From Methanoculleus sp. UBA303 (GTDB lineage Archaea; Halobacteriota; Methanomicrobia; Methanomicrobiales; Methanoculleaceae): DNA of 37,299 nt. The position numbers and the translations under genes were made by a program. Shown here piece after piece: positions 17,036 through 26,071 of the stretch. Within the stretch, counting starts at the first letter, position 1. The number at the start of each line of letters is the position of its first letter. Under the pieces are notes generated by a model. It saw only the letters and a program-made list of their open reading frames with translations, had not been told where the DNA came from and made no database searches. The stretch covers positions 24,299-61,597 of the forward strand of contig DANY01000042.1 of the NCBI GenBank assembly GCA_002501655.1, given 5' to 3'.

Positions 17036-17665
17036 ATGAAGATCGTCGTCTCTGTGGAGAATGTCGGCGTTATCGACGAGGTGGTAGAGTATGCCCCGAC
17101 ATTCATCGAGGTCAGGCTCGACCGGATGGAGGGAGACCCGCTGGACCAGGTCCGTGCGATCCGGGAGAAGACCGCAATCCCCCTGATTGCCACGCTCAGG
17201 AGCAGGGAGGAGGGCGGGAGGTTTGTCGGCGATGGGGACCTCTGGACCCGGATCGTCGGGCCGATAGCACGGTACGTCGACTTCGTGGACGTGGAGGCAC
17301 GCTACCGGGACCACGCGCCGTTCATAAAGAGCCAGGGGGTTCAGATCCTTGCATCGCTGCATACGAACGAGATGCCCTCCCCCCCGGAGCTCGGAAAGAT
17401 CGAGGGCATGCTCAGGTCCTACGGCGATATACCGAAGATCGTCGTGAAACCCCGCACCGCAGACGACCTCATGGCGCTCGTCACGTTCACCCACCAGGCC
17501 CAGAAACCCATATGCACGAGCATCATGGGCGCCGAGTTTCGCTACGCCCGGGCTGTCCTGCCGCTCTTCGGGTCGGAGTTCGTCTTCTGCCATGCCGGCA
17601 CCCCGACAGCGGAAGGGCAGTACCATATACGGGAGATGCGGCAGATTGCGGATCTGCTGAAGTAA
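17036..17665 (+). CDS. aroD: 3-Dehydroquinate dehydratase, type I
   Basis: A 209-residue class I dehydroquinase that converts 3-dehydroquinate to 3-dehydroshikimate, the step between dehydroquinate synthase and shikimate dehydrogenase of the operon that ends opposite it. Visible signatures are EVRLDRM near residue 26 (substrate-binding Glu and Arg), the catalytic His in ASLHTNEM, the Schiff-base Lys in PKIVVKP, and [13 protein letters not shown], equivalent to the MGxxGxxSR block. The protein is shorter than bacterial AroD (about 250), as usual in archaea. It is the only aromatic-pathway gene here on the plus strand; its 3' end faces the 3' end of aroC across a 310-base spacer, so it is regulated separately from the main operon. 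Confidence 0.93.
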   Translation: MKIVVSVENVGVIDEVVEYAPTFIEVRLDRMEGDPLDQVRAIREKTAIPLIATLRSREEGGRFVGDGDLWTRIVGPIARYVDFVDVEARYRDHAPFIKSQGVQILASLHTNEMPSPPELGKIEGMLRSYGDIPKIVVKPRTADDLMALVTFTHQAQKPICTSIMGAEFRYARAVLPLFGSEFVFCHAGTPTAEGQYHIREMRQIADLLK

Positions 17666-17861
17666 GAAGGGGATGAGGTTGGTACTGTCTGTGCCGGGTT
17701 TTAGGAGGCGAGAGGGATTCCTAACTCAGGATGTTTCGCATTTCTGTACGCAATCTGGGGCCAGGTGACCCCCCGAAGGACGAACCCACTGTCCACTGTC
17801 GCTTGCACCTGATAGCGCATACACGCCTTCCCAAGCCGTATAACGAGATAAAGTCCCGCAC

Positions 17862-17966
17862 GGTGGACCGTGGTGGATATCGCGTCGGGAGGGTGGGGAC
17901 AATGGGGAGTGCGAGCGAGAGCGAGCATGAGAAACCCGCAGGGTTTCGAGGGGGGAGACACCCCGC
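17862..17966 (+). repeat. Intergenic repeat element, copy C (partial)
   Basis: In the 310-base spacer between aroD and aroC. It begins cggtggaccgtggtggatat, runs into cgcgtcgggagggtggggac and then diverges into a gagcga-rich stretch, a gaaaccc/gggtttc hairpin at about 17931-17947 and ggggggagacaccccgcccc. The first 40 bases match copies A and B. The hairpin lies just past the aroC stop on the minus strand and could double as a 3'-end signal of the aromatic operon. Confidence 0.6.
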
Positions 17967-17975
17967 CCCGCCTCC

Positions 17976-18977
17976 TTACTCCTCGCCGAATCCCCGGTAC
18001 TTCGCCTGCTCAAGCATTGCGTCGATGATAACAAGCGCGAGCATGCACTCGGCGACCGGGACGATGCGGGGGGCGATGCAGGGATCGTGCCTCCCCCCGA
18101 CCGATATCTCCCGCTCCACCCCGGCCGCATTGACGGTCCGCTGCACCCGGCGTATCGAGGGCGTCGGCTTGACGGCAATCCGGACGATGATATCCTGCCC
18201 GGTGCTGATCCCGCCGAGGACGCCGCCCGCGTGGTTGCTCAAAAACCCTGCCCCGGTGATGGGGTCGTTCATCTCGCTCCCGAGCAGCCGGGCGGCGCCG
18301 AACCCCTCGCCAATCTCGACGCCCTTCACCGCACCGATGCCCATCATCGCCCCGGCGATAGCAGCGTCGAGCTTCCCAAAGACCGGGTCCCCGAGGCCTG
18401 CCGGGCACCCGGTCGCCGTCACCTCGACAATGCCGCCCACGGAATCCCCCGCGTCCCGGGCGGCCAGGATCTCTTCCTCCATCGCCCCCGGCTCCGTCGC
18501 CCCGTGCACCTCGACGACCCTCCCGCTGACCGTGATGCCGTAAGGGGCAAGGCAGCGCACCGCTACCGCGCCGGCCGCGACCCGGGCAAGGGTCTCCCGG
18601 CCCGAGCTCCGCCCACCGCCCCGGTGGTCGCGGAGCCCGTACTTCGCCTGGTAGGTGTAGTCCGCGTGCCCGGGCCTGAATACATCCCGGAGCGTATCGT
18701 AGTCCCCCGATTGGACGTCCCGGTTCCGGACGACGAGCGCTATCGGGGCGCCGGTCGTCCTCCCCTCAAACGTCCCCGAGAGGATCTCCACCCGGTCAGG
18801 CTCCTGCCGCGCCGACTCAAAGGGGCTCTTCCCCGGCCGCCTCCGGTCGAGGTAGGGCTGTATATCCGCCTCCGTGAGGGAGATGCCGGGCGGGCAGCCG
18901 TCGACGACCACACCCACCGCCTTCCCGTGGCTCTCACCAAACGTCGTGCACCTGAAGTTTCTCCCAAACGTGTTCAT
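17976..18977 (-). CDS. aroC: Chorismate synthase
   Basis: A 333-residue enzyme that forms chorismate from EPSP with reduced FMN. Family signatures are [17 protein letters not shown] near the N-terminus, [10 protein letters not shown], the [25 protein letters not shown] block that binds FMN and substrate, and [26 protein letters not shown] near the C-terminus. It is the last gene of the minus-strand aromatic operon; its ATG at 18977 overlaps the aroE stop by four bases (ATGA). A longer frame extends into aroE and was rejected. The product is the branch point feeding the pheA and tyrA genes in the same operon. Confidence 0.97.
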   Translation of the reverse strand: MNTFGRNFRCTTFGESHGKAVGVVVDGCPPGISLTEADIQPYLDRRRPGKSPFESARQEPDRVEILSGTFEGRTTGAPIALVVRNRDVQSGDYDTLRDVFRPGHADYTYQAKYGLRDHRGGGRSSGRETLARVAAGAVAVRCLAPYGITVSGRVVEVHGATEPGAMEEEILAARDAGDSVGGIVEVTATGCPAGLGDPVFGKLDAAIAGAMMGIGAVKGVEIGEGFGAARLLGSEMNDPITGAGFLSNHAGGVLGGISTGQDIIVRIAVKPTPSIRRVQRTVNAAGVEREISVGGRHDPCIAPRIVPVAECMLALVIIDAMLEQAKYRGFGEE

Positions 18978-20338
18978 AGAAGCATCTCCCTCACCAGTGC
19001 AGGCGAGACCGCAATCCCGGTGATCAGCCGGAACTGCTCCACCGCCTGGTGGACGAACATCTCCGTGCCAGGTATCGTCTCGCACCCGGCCTCCTTCGCT
19101 GCCCTGATGAGGGGCGTCTCCGGCGGCGTGTAGACGAGATCAAAGATGGTCATCCCCGCTCTAAGGTCGCGGGGGGCAAGAAGGCTCCGGGTGTCGGGCT
19201 CCATCCCGACCGGGGTCGCATGTACCACTACATCGGTGTCGCTCCCCCTGAACTCTTCGAGTCCGCCCCACCGGCACCCAAACCGCTCCGCGAGCCTCCG
19301 CGCCGCATCCGGCGTCCGGGCAAGCACCGTCACATCCATATCGAGCGATACGAGGGCATAGGCCGCTGCGGCCGCCGCACCGCCGGCGCCGAGCACCACC
19401 GCCCGGGCGCCCCGGCGGTGGGCGAGCGGGGCCCGCACGCCCAGCCAGTCGGTGTTATGGCCATACATCCGGCCGCCGCATCTGACGACGGTGTTCACCG
19501 CCCCGATAGCCGCCGCGTGGCCATCAACCTCGTCGATGTGGCGCAGAACGTCGGCCTTGAACGGGATCGTGACGGAGAGCCCTTTCAAGGGGAGAAAGTT
19601 TGCGAGGCGGATGATGGTCTCCGCATCCGGCCACTCGAAGCGGGTGTAGTGGTAGCGCATACCGAAGTGAGCAAAGAGCCGGTTGTAGAGGAGCGGGCTT
19701 CTGCTGTGGGCGCAGGGGTTGCCGGCGATGGCGCATACCCGGAGCCCCGGGTCCTGCTCGATCATATCCCCGAGATCCGCAAGCCCGAACCTCTGGAGGA
19801 GGACGTTGCGCTCTTGTCTATCGTCCGGGGAGAGCCCTGCATCGCCGCCGATCTGCCGGAGGATCAGGTCCACAGCCTCACCGGGGGTGCGGGTGCCGGT
19901 ATCGATGCAGGCATCGGCCGCGCCCAGGTAGGCCTCCTTCCTCCGGGCAAGGAGCGCCTGCACCTCTTCTGCCGGTGGAAGGTCCGTCAGCCCCGGCCGG
20001 TCGCTCCCTGCGATCCGCTCCTGGATGACGTCGGGCGCGGCTGAGAGGAGGAAGACCGTGCCGTGCCACCGGAGATCCGCGACGTTTGCCGGGTCGAGGA
20101 CCGCCCCGCCGCCGGTGCTGATCACGCCCTCCGCGTCCCGGAGCGACGCGATCGCCTCCCGCTCGAGCGCCCGGAAGCGTGCCTCCCCGTGCCGCCGGAA
20201 GATCTCCGGGATCGGCATCCCGGCCCGGCGCTCGACCCGCGCATCGGTATCGAAGAACGGCAGCCCCACCCGCTCAGCGAGGATCCGCCCAACCGATGTC
20301 TTCCCGGTCCCCCGGAAACCCGTGAGGACTATCTTCAT
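18974..20338 (-). CDS. aroK-aroE: Shikimate kinase-shikimate dehydrogenase fusion
   Basis: A 454-residue bifunctional protein. Residues 1 to about 165 are a P-loop shikimate kinase of bacterial AroK type: GFRGTGKT (7-14), the Asp pair in [28 protein letters not shown] (75-82) and the lid Arg in SDRPGL. Residues about 205-454 are shikimate dehydrogenase: HSRSPLLYN for substrate, LSVTIPFK with catalytic Lys261, GHNTDWLG with Asp297, the NADP motif GAGGAA (317-322), and HQAVEQF near the end. It therefore performs two pathway steps (dehydroshikimate to shikimate, then shikimate 3-phosphate). Many archaea use an unrelated GHMP-type shikimate kinase, so the AroK module points to a bacterial origin. 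Four-base overlaps (ATGA) link it to aroA before and aroC after. The ATG at 20338 starts directly before the P-loop strand. Confidence 0.95.
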   Translation of the reverse strand: MKIVLTGFRGTGKTSVGRILAERVGLPFFDTDARVERRAGMPIPEIFRRHGEARFRALEREAIASLRDAEGVISTGGGAVLDPANVADLRWHGTVFLLSAAPDVIQERIAGSDRPGLTDLPPAEEVQALLARRKEAYLGAADACIDTGTRTPGEAVDLILRQIGGDAGLSPDDRQERNVLLQRFGLADLGDMIEQDPGLRVCAIAGNPCAHSRSPLLYNRLFAHFGMRYHYTRFEWPDAETIIRLANFLPLKGLSVTIPFKADVLRHIDEVDGHAAAIGAVNTVVRCGGRMYGHNTDWLGVRAPLAHRRGARAVVLGAGGAAAAAAYALVSLDMDVTVLARTPDAARRLAERFGCRWGGLEEFRGSDTDVVVHATPVGMEPDTRSLLAPRDLRAGMTIFDLVYTPPETPLIRAAKEAGCETIPGTEMFVHQAVEQFRLITGIAVSPALVREMLL

Positions 20339-21603
20339 AGCAGTCCCTCCCCGTAGAGCGCGTCCCAGAACCCGGGAAAGGACTTCTCCACGCACCCGGG
20401 TTCAAGGATCGCCATGCCCCCGACAGCGAGTCCGAGCACCGCAAACGCCATCGCCGTCCGGTGGTCGTCGTGCGGGTCGACGGCCACGCCGTGGAGGGGA
20501 GCGGGCGTGATGGTGAGAGAGTCGTCCGCGACCCCGACCTCTGCACCCATCCTCCGGAGGGTCTCCGCCGTCACCCCGACGCGGTCGCTCTCCTTGTACT
20601 GCAGGTGCGCGATTCCCGTAATCGTCGTCGGCGACGCTGCCGTCGCCGCCACCGCCGCGAGCGTCTGGACGGTGTCGGGGGACGAGGACATATCGATATC
20701 GATACCCTGGAGGTCGTCCGTCCGCTCCACCGTCACCGCATCCCCGGTCGCCGTCACCCGGCACCCCATCGCCTCGAGGGCATCGAGGAACCGGCGGTCA
20801 CCCTGGACCGAAGCCGGGTTTAAGCCCGTGACCGTGACCCTCCCGCCGCAGACGGCCGCGACCGCGAAGAGGTAGGATGCCGACGAGTAGTCGCCCTCGA
20901 CCCGGTAGTCCCTCCCCCGGTAGGCTACACCGCTCTTCACCCGGAACCAGTCGTAGCCCCGCCGCTCGAGCCGGGCGCCGAACCGGAGCATCACGTCCGC
21001 GGTCACATCGAGGTACGAGCGGGATGCGGGGAGCGCCGGGAGCACGAGTTCCACGTCCTCGCCCGCATACGGCGCCGCCATCAGGATGGATGAAATGAAC
21101 TGGCTGCTCATGCTCCCGTCGATCTGCGCCTTCCCGCCCCGGAGCCTGCCGGAGACCCGGATGGGCGGGAACCCCGGGCGGCCGGTGAACGCGACGTCGC
21201 CGCCGAGGGCCAGGAGGGCATCGGCGAGGGGGCCGATAGGCCGCTCGAGCATCCGGGGATTGCCCGTGAGCACCACCGGGTGCCGGGAGAGGAGGGCTGC
21301 CGAGGTGAGGAGCCGGAGGGTCGTTCCGGAGTTCCCGCAGTCGATCGTGACCTCTCCCGGTGCCGGGAAGGTGCCGCTGCATCCCGTGACGGCGATCTCC
21401 CCCGGGAGCCACTCGATCGGCACCCCGAGGCTCTCGAGCCCGCGGGCGGTCAGTTCGGTATCGGCGGCGCGGAGCGGCGCTGCGATCCGCGACCTCCCGG
21501 AGGCGAGCGCCGCGGCGACCAGAGCCCGGTGGGTGTAACTCTTGGAAGGAGGCGCCTCGAACACCGCATCCACCGGTCCGGTCCTGGATACCCTGACGAT
21601 CAT
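20335..21603 (-). CDS. aroA: 3-Phosphoshikimate 1-carboxyvinyltransferase (EPSP synthase)
   Basis: A 422-residue enzyme joining PEP to shikimate-3-phosphate. Signatures are PPSKSYTHRAL (substrate Lys and Arg), DCGNSGTTLRLL, GSMSSQFISSILMAAPY, the DMSSSPDTVQTLAA catalytic Asp block and LQYKESDRV. Length matches the family (about 420-430). The ATG at 21603 overlaps the pheA stop by four bases and places the first strand correctly; a 28-codon longer frame was rejected. It is the sixth gene of the aromatic operon, between pheA and the kinase-dehydrogenase fusion. Confidence 0.97.
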   Translation of the reverse strand: MIVRVSRTGPVDAVFEAPPSKSYTHRALVAAALASGRSRIAAPLRAADTELTARGLESLGVPIEWLPGEIAVTGCSGTFPAPGEVTIDCGNSGTTLRLLTSAALLSRHPVVLTGNPRMLERPIGPLADALLALGGDVAFTGRPGFPPIRVSGRLRGGKAQIDGSMSSQFISSILMAAPYAGEDVELVLPALPASRSYLDVTADVMLRFGARLERRGYDWFRVKSGVAYRGRDYRVEGDYSSASYLFAVAAVCGGRVTVTGLNPASVQGDRRFLDALEAMGCRVTATGDAVTVERTDDLQGIDIDMSSSPDTVQTLAAVAATAASPTTITGIAHLQYKESDRVGVTAETLRRMGAEVGVADDSLTITPAPLHGVAVDPHDDHRTAMAFAVLGLAVGGMAILEPGCVEKSFPGFWDALYGEGLL

Positions 21604-22394
21604 ATGCCCGGCACCTCCAGACGGGCGTAGCACCCGAGTTCCCTGACGGCGGTCATCCCTTTGAGTTCCTCCTTTGCCTCCTGCCATCCTTCGGAGACTT
21701 CAAGGTCGATGAAGAATATGTAACTCCCGATCCCGCGCCTGGACGGCCTTGATTCAATCCGGGTCAGGTTGATCCCCCGCCGGGCAAAGACCCCGAGGAT
21801 CTCGGCAAGGAGCCCGACCCGGTCGGTCTTCGGGTCCACGAGGAGGCTGCACTTTGTGCACCCCGAACCCCTGCAGGGGGTGGAGGAGATCTCCACAAAC
21901 CGGGTTGTGTTCTCCCGGCTGTTCTGGACGTCCCGGAGAGCGATGGGCAGGCCGTAGATCGTCGCCGCCATCTCGGGGATGACCGCGCCGGCGCGGCTGT
22001 CTCTCTGCATGGCGACAGCGCTTGCGGCGTTGCTGCTCGTATGCACGACCTCCACCCCGAGGCTCTCGAGGAGGATGGAGCACTGCTCATGCGTCTGCGG
22101 GTGGGCGTAGACGACCGAAAGTCGCTCCGGCTCTTCCCGGGCTGCAAGGTGGTGCCGGACGGGCATGTAGGCCTCTCCGGTGATAGAGACGCCGAACTCT
22201 ACAAGCCCCTGGAGCGTCTCCCCCACGCCGCCCGCCTCTGAGTTCTCGATCGGCACAAGCCCCTCGGCTGAACCCCCCGCCACGCGCTCGATGATGGCGC
22301 GGATCGTCGGCAGGAGTTCGATATCGTCGCCGTAGAGCCGGGCGGCGAGTTCGTGGCTGAACGTCCCGGCCGGCCCGAGGGTCAGGACCGTCAT
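21600..22394 (-). CDS. pheA: Prephenate dehydratase with ACT domain
   Basis: A 264-residue enzyme converting prephenate to phenylpyruvate. The catalytic domain starts LTLGPAGTFSHELA and contains PIENSEAGGVGETL and the essential Thr-Arg-Phe as ENTTRFVEIS. From about residue 185 an ACT domain follows (VGLLAEILGVFARRGINLTRIESRPSR, then GSYIFFIDLE), with the ESRP and GSY motifs that bind phenylalanine for feedback inhibition. No chorismate mutase domain is present, unlike the bacterial P-protein. The ATG at 22394 overlaps the tyrA stop by four bases; the much longer open frame upstream lies inside tyrA and was rejected. Confidence 0.96.
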   Translation of the reverse strand: MTVLTLGPAGTFSHELAARLYGDDIELLPTIRAIIERVAGGSAEGLVPIENSEAGGVGETLQGLVEFGVSITGEAYMPVRHHLAAREEPERLSVVYAHPQTHEQCSILLESLGVEVVHTSSNAASAVAMQRDSRAGAVIPEMAATIYGLPIALRDVQNSRENTTRFVEISSTPCRGSGCTKCSLLVDPKTDRVGLLAEILGVFARRGINLTRIESRPSRRGIGSYIFFIDLEVSEGWQEAKEELKGMTAVRELGCYARLEVPGI

Positions 22395-23224
22395 CGGTTC
22401 ACCACATGGTTGATGAGGTCGTCCGTCTCTTCCGTCGCGGCCGCGAGGTAGGAGGCGTAGTGGGCGGCGTTCTCCGCGAAGAACGCCTGGAACCGTTCGC
22501 CATCCCCGGACTCCACGATCTCCCGGAGCGTCCGAACCGCCGCCTCGAACTTGCTGAGCACCTCCGGGACGGCCGGGTTCAGCTGGAGCATGTCCCCGTA
22601 GAGCCCGGCGTCCTGGGCGAGGAGCCGCCCGACGAACCCCATCTCGATCCGGTAGACGGGGCTCGTGAACGCGAGGGTCTCCCCGACGTCGGCGCCGGTC
22701 CGGCGGATGGCCTCTGCCTTTGCAAGCGTCCCGAAGTGGGTGAGCCCCTGGATCACCGCCATCATACGGTCGTGGCCTTCCGGTGTTGCAAGGGTGATCG
22801 CCGCACCCTGGTCGCGGAAGACGGAGAGGACTCCGTCGAGGGTCTCTTTGCCGCACCGGGCCGGGGTTGCGACGATCGTCTGGCCCCGGAGCGATACGGC
22901 GCCCGGCCCGAACATCGGGTGGAGGCCGATCACCTCCGCACGGGAGGAGAGCATCGCCCTGACTGGTTCGACTTTGAGAGACGTCAGGTCGCAGAAGACC
23001 TGCTCTTCCGAAAGGAGCCCCGCAACCTCCCGGATCACCCCGACAGTGGTGCGGATAGGGACCGAGACCATGACAAGGTCAGCCACCTCCGCGACGTCCC
23101 GGTTGGTGAGGGGCGTCGCAGTCCCCGAGACGATCACCTCCCAGCCGGCCGCCTCAAAGACCCCGGCAAAGAACCGCCCCATCTGTCCCGTGCCGCCGAT
23201 GATGCCTGCAAGCATTGCCGTCAC
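22391..23224 (-). CDS. tyrA: Prephenate dehydrogenase
   Basis: A 277-residue NAD(P)-dependent enzyme of the tyrosine branch. The N-terminal Rossmann motif is GIIGGTGQMGRFF; DLTSLKVEPVRAM and GLHPMFGPG are the conserved substrate-domain motifs, the latter carrying the catalytic His of the HPMFGP block. The C-terminal helical domain forms the dimer. No chorismate mutase or ACT domain is attached. The GTG at 23224 overlaps the dehydroquinate synthase stop by four bases (GTGA), as elsewhere in this operon; an in-frame ATG at 23215 (MLAGIIGG) is an alternative start. Prephenate dehydrogenase is preferred over arogenate specificity only by convention. Confidence 0.93.
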   Translation of the reverse strand: MTAMLAGIIGGTGQMGRFFAGVFEAAGWEVIVSGTATPLTNRDVAEVADLVMVSVPIRTTVGVIREVAGLLSEEQVFCDLTSLKVEPVRAMLSSRAEVIGLHPMFGPGAVSLRGQTIVATPARCGKETLDGVLSVFRDQGAAITLATPEGHDRMMAVIQGLTHFGTLAKAEAIRRTGADVGETLAFTSPVYRIEMGFVGRLLAQDAGLYGDMLQLNPAVPEVLSKFEAAVRTLREIVESGDGERFQAFFAENAAHYASYLAAATEETDDLINHVVNR

Positions 23225-24207
23225 TTCTCCAGGATCGTCTCAGCGACGGCGATGCCGAAGTGGCGCCCGCCCTCCGCGACGTTGCCGAGCACCCGGTCGC
23301 CCACCGCGAGACCGGCGACCGATATGGGTGTGCCGTCCTCTCTGACGAGCCGGATCGTCTCGGCGTTCTGGAGGACCAGGCTCGCCTTTGCGTCACCGGC
23401 CTTAGCCTCGACGAGGAGGAGCGGGCGGCGCTCGATCTTCACCCTGCCGACGACCGCCTCATGGGTCGCGCCGGTATGCTCCGCGACGAGCACCCGGTCG
23501 CCTGTCGCGAGGTCGGCGAGGTACGCGGTCTTCCCTTCGGGGAGGAGAATGTAGGCGTGCACCGCTCCCGCGTTCACCCGGAACGGGCGCGGGGCCACGT
23601 AGGGGTTCTCCAGGGTCTCGGGATGCACCATCAGGAACGCCGAGGAGGTGTTGCCGACGAGCATCCCCTCCCCGTCGGTGAGGAGCGAACAGGTGTCCAC
23701 GCAGACCCGGTCACCCATGCCGACAGGGGCGACCCGGGTCACCTCGAACGGGACGAGGGGGACCTCTGCGCCGGCATCAGCGATTGCCTTCGCCACCCGC
23801 CGGATCTCTGCCGGGTTGTCGGTCGAGAGAAGGATGCCCGCCGCCCCGCGTTCGAGGGCGGTCAGGGCGACCGTCGCCTCGTCGGCGCTCGTGACTGCGG
23901 CGATGATCCGGTCCGATTGTGCGACGAGGTTCTCAAGCGGTATGACCGTCCAGTCCCGTGTCCGGACGATGACCGGGCCCATGCGGGAGAGCCGGAGCGC
24001 CTCCTCCTCGGTTGCCTTATCGACGATCTCGACCTCGAAGACGTCTTTCCCCGGGACGAGGTCGCCATTATCTGCGACGGTCATCACCCGCCCGAGTTCC
24101 CGCACGCGTTCGACGTCATCCGTCACCAGGGCGTCCGCACCGCTCTCGATTGCGGTGGTCGCAAGGTCCTTCCTCCATGGCCTGATATCGACCCAGAACT
24201 GCTTCAT
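23221..24207 (-). CDS. 3-Dehydroquinate synthase, archaeal type II
   Basis: A 328-residue protein of the MJ1249 family, which oxidatively deaminates and cyclises ADTH (2-amino-3,7-dideoxy-D-threo-hept-6-ulosonate) to 3-dehydroquinate with NAD, replacing the classic DAHP-based AroB. Conserved parts are the N-terminal KQFWVDIRPWRKD, PFEVTRVAPVGMGDRVCVDTCSLL, the glycine-rich GEGMLVGNTSSAFLMVHPE, and PYVAPRPFRVNAGAVHAY. The gene lies directly after the two aldolase-like genes that would supply its substrate, with four-base overlaps on both sides. It was found only in archaea when described, supporting the archaeal origin of the window. Confidence 0.95.
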   Translation of the reverse strand: MKQFWVDIRPWRKDLATTAIESGADALVTDDVERVRELGRVMTVADNGDLVPGKDVFEVEIVDKATEEEALRLSRMGPVIVRTRDWTVIPLENLVAQSDRIIAAVTSADEATVALTALERGAAGILLSTDNPAEIRRVAKAIADAGAEVPLVPFEVTRVAPVGMGDRVCVDTCSLLTDGEGMLVGNTSSAFLMVHPETLENPYVAPRPFRVNAGAVHAYILLPEGKTAYLADLATGDRVLVAEHTGATHEAVVGRVKIERRPLLLVEAKAGDAKASLVLQNAETIRLVREDGTPISVAGLAVGDRVLGNVAEGGRHFGIAVAETILEK

Positions 24208-24995
24208 CGCTCACGCTCCAGCGCCTCGGCCGGGCTTTTGCCCTCGTGCACCACCCTGCAGATCGAGCCTATGAACCGGCCGGGGTCTTCGCGCTGGAAG
24301 GCGTTCCTTCCCATGCAGACACCCGCTGCGCCTGCCCCGATTGCATCCCGGATGGTCGTAAGCGTCTCGAGGTCCCCGCCCTTCTCGCCGCCGGCGATCA
24401 TCACCGGCACCGAGCAGGCAGCGGTGATCCGGCGGAATGTCTCCGGATCGCCTGTGTAACTCGTCTTGATCAGGTCGGCCCCGAGTTCCTCGGCGACCCG
24501 GACACAGTGCCCGATCGCCTGGGGCGATGTGGGCTCGATCCCCTTGCCGCGGGGGTAGATCATGATCAGGAGCGGCATCCCCCAGCGGTTGCAGTCCCTC
24601 ACCACCGCGCCCGCCGATTCGAGCATCCTTGACTCGTTCGGCGCGCCCAGGTTGATGTGGATCGAGACCGCATCGGCGCCGAGCGCGACCGCCTCTTCTA
24701 CAGTGCAGACGAGTACCTTGTCGTTTGGGTCCGGGTTCATCGATGTGCTCGCGGAGAGGTGCACGATGAGGCCGATGTCCTTTCCGCGCTTCCGGTGTCC
24801 ACCCTTCACCATGCCCTTGTGGAGGACGATGGCGTTTGCCCCGCCCTCGCTCACGGCGTTGACGGTCTCCGTCATGTTGCAGAGCCCCTCGATCTGGCCC
24901 ATCGTGAACCCATGATCCATGGGAATGATCACGGCGCGGCCGGTGTTCCGGTCCATAATCCGCTCCAGGCGGATCTCTTTTCCTATCATCTTCAT
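24204..24995 (-). CDS. ADTH/DKFP-synthase-type class I aldolase, paralogue 1
   Basis: A 263-residue class I aldolase of the MJ0400/MJ1585 family. The Schiff-base Lys is Lys177 in ADLIKTSYTGD; Asp27 (IIPMDHGF) and Tyr147 (MIYPRGKG) are the other active-site residues. In M. jannaschii one family member makes ADTH from aspartate semialdehyde and 6-deoxy-5-ketofructose-1-phosphate, and another makes that deoxyketofructose phosphate from fructose bisphosphate and methylglyoxal. Which role belongs to this copy cannot be read from sequence alone. The start is ATG 24995, giving a one-base TGATG overlap with the preceding gene; a GTG at 24998 giving a four-base overlap is equally possible. Second gene of the aromatic operon. 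Confidence 0.9.
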   Translation of the reverse strand: MKMIGKEIRLERIMDRNTGRAVIIPMDHGFTMGQIEGLCNMTETVNAVSEGGANAIVLHKGMVKGGHRKRGKDIGLIVHLSASTSMNPDPNDKVLVCTVEEAVALGADAVSIHINLGAPNESRMLESAGAVVRDCNRWGMPLLIMIYPRGKGIEPTSPQAIGHCVRVAEELGADLIKTSYTGDPETFRRITAACSVPVMIAGGEKGGDLETLTTIRDAIGAGAAGVCMGRNAFQREDPGRFIGSICRVVHEGKSPAEALERER

Positions 24996-25786
24996 CACGT
25001 CCGGAGGATCTCTACTGCTTCCTCTGCCGACCGCCCTTCATGGATGATCAGCGCCGCGGCATGGATCAGGCGGTCAGGTGCCGGATGCTGGAAGGCGTTC
25101 CTCCCGATCGATATGCCTGCGGCACCCCCTTCCATAGCCCCCTCCACCAGATCGAGGATCGCGCGGTCGTCGGTCTTCGAGCCTCCTGCGACCACGACCG
25201 GAACCGGGCACCCCCGGGTCACCTCCCGGAACGAGTCCGCATCGCCGGTGTAGACGGTCTTGACGATATCGGCGCCGAGCTCCGCCGCCACCCGTGCGGA
25301 GAGTTTGACGCTCTCGAGGTCGTGCTCATCGGCGACCTTCCTGCCTCTCGGGTACATCATCGCGAGGAGCGGCATCCCCCACTCCATGCACGCGACCGCG
25401 ACTCTGCCCAGGCCTTCAAGCATCCTCGCTTCGGAGTCGGCCCCAACGTTGATATGCACCGAGACGCCGTCGGCGCCCATCTTCAGGGCGTTTGTGACGG
25501 TGTTCACGAGCACCTTCTCGTTTGGGTCAGGGCCTATGCTGGTGCTCGCCGAGAGATGCATGATAAGGCCGACGTCCCGCCCATGCCCCCGGTGCCCGTG
25601 CAGCGCAAGCCCCACATGACCGATCACCGCGTTTGCTCCGCCCTCGGCGACGAGGTCGATGGTCCTCCCGACGTCGACCAGCCCCGGTATGGGGCCAAGC
25701 GTCACCCCATGGTCAAGCGGCACGATGATGGTCCTGCCGGTATTCCGATCCATGATACGTTCCAGACGAATCTCTTTTCCTCTCAT
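24995..25786 (-). CDS. ADTH/DKFP-synthase-type class I aldolase, paralogue 2
   Basis: First gene of the aromatic operon: 263 residues, clearly related to the next gene. Asp25 (VPLDHG), Tyr145 (MMYPRG) and Lys176 ([10 protein letters not shown]) correspond, with a constant offset of eight, to Asp33, Tyr153 and Lys184 that I recall for M. jannaschii ADTH synthase MJ0400. The region around [19 protein letters not shown] also resembles that enzyme more than paralogue 1 does, so this copy is the better candidate for ADTH synthase. The ATG at 25786 is chosen because a good ribosome site (gggagg) lies nine bases upstream; a GTG six bases earlier is open but too close to that site. Confidence 0.9.
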   Translation of the reverse strand: MRGKEIRLERIMDRNTGRTIIVPLDHGVTLGPIPGLVDVGRTIDLVAEGGANAVIGHVGLALHGHRGHGRDVGLIMHLSASTSIGPDPNEKVLVNTVTNALKMGADGVSVHINVGADSEARMLEGLGRVAVACMEWGMPLLAMMYPRGRKVADEHDLESVKLSARVAAELGADIVKTVYTGDADSFREVTRGCPVPVVVAGGSKTDDRAILDLVEGAMEGGAAGISIGRNAFQHPAPDRLIHAAALIIHEGRSAEEAVEILRT

Positions 25787-25830
25787 AACCACAGTCCTCC
25801 CGGATGCGAGTGAGTACAGTCTCCGGGAAT

Positions 25831-25840
25831 GATTTAAAAC
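25831..25840 (-). promoter_or_regulatory. TATA box of the aromatic amino acid operon
   Basis: On the minus strand the tract gttttaaatc lies about 45-55 nt upstream of the first ATG (25786). Transcription would start near 25805-25810, leaving a short leader that carries the gggagg ribosome site at about 25796-25801. A second AT tract (attttatccg) just upstream may be part of the same promoter. Confidence 0.55.
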
Positions 25841-25859
25841 CGGATAAAATAGCGATAGA

Positions 25860-26071
25860 ACGCTGCCGCTCCGTGATAACAGATACCGGCGGTCAAAAAC
25901 TGATGTGTCGCTCCTGCGAGGGTGGTTACTCCGTTAACCGATATAAAAGCAGTCACCGGCGAAAAAACATTCACCACGCATTGCATGTATCGTTATGCGT
26001 TCTTATATAAAAAACTGATGGCTAATCGCGCATGAAATGAATCCGTGACCGGCCTGGCCGTCAGACCGGCC
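25860..26071. other. AT-rich spacer with TATA-like boxes, no gene seen
   Basis: The 316 bases between the aromatic operon start and the MBF1 stop are richer in A/T than the neighbourhood. TATA-like tracts occur at about 25941-25949 (atataaaag) and 26003-26012 (ttatataaaa). A short inverted element (ggcctggccgtcagaccggcc) lies at about 26051-26071. No convincing protein frame is present. It could hold a small RNA or extended regulatory sites for the operon; neither is shown. Confidence 0.35.

Noticed and set aside
17701..17961. A minus-strand frame ending GVTWPQIAYRNAKHPELGIPLAS
   Set aside because: The end looks mildly protein-like, but the frame runs through repeat copy C and has no promoter; at most a decayed fragment.
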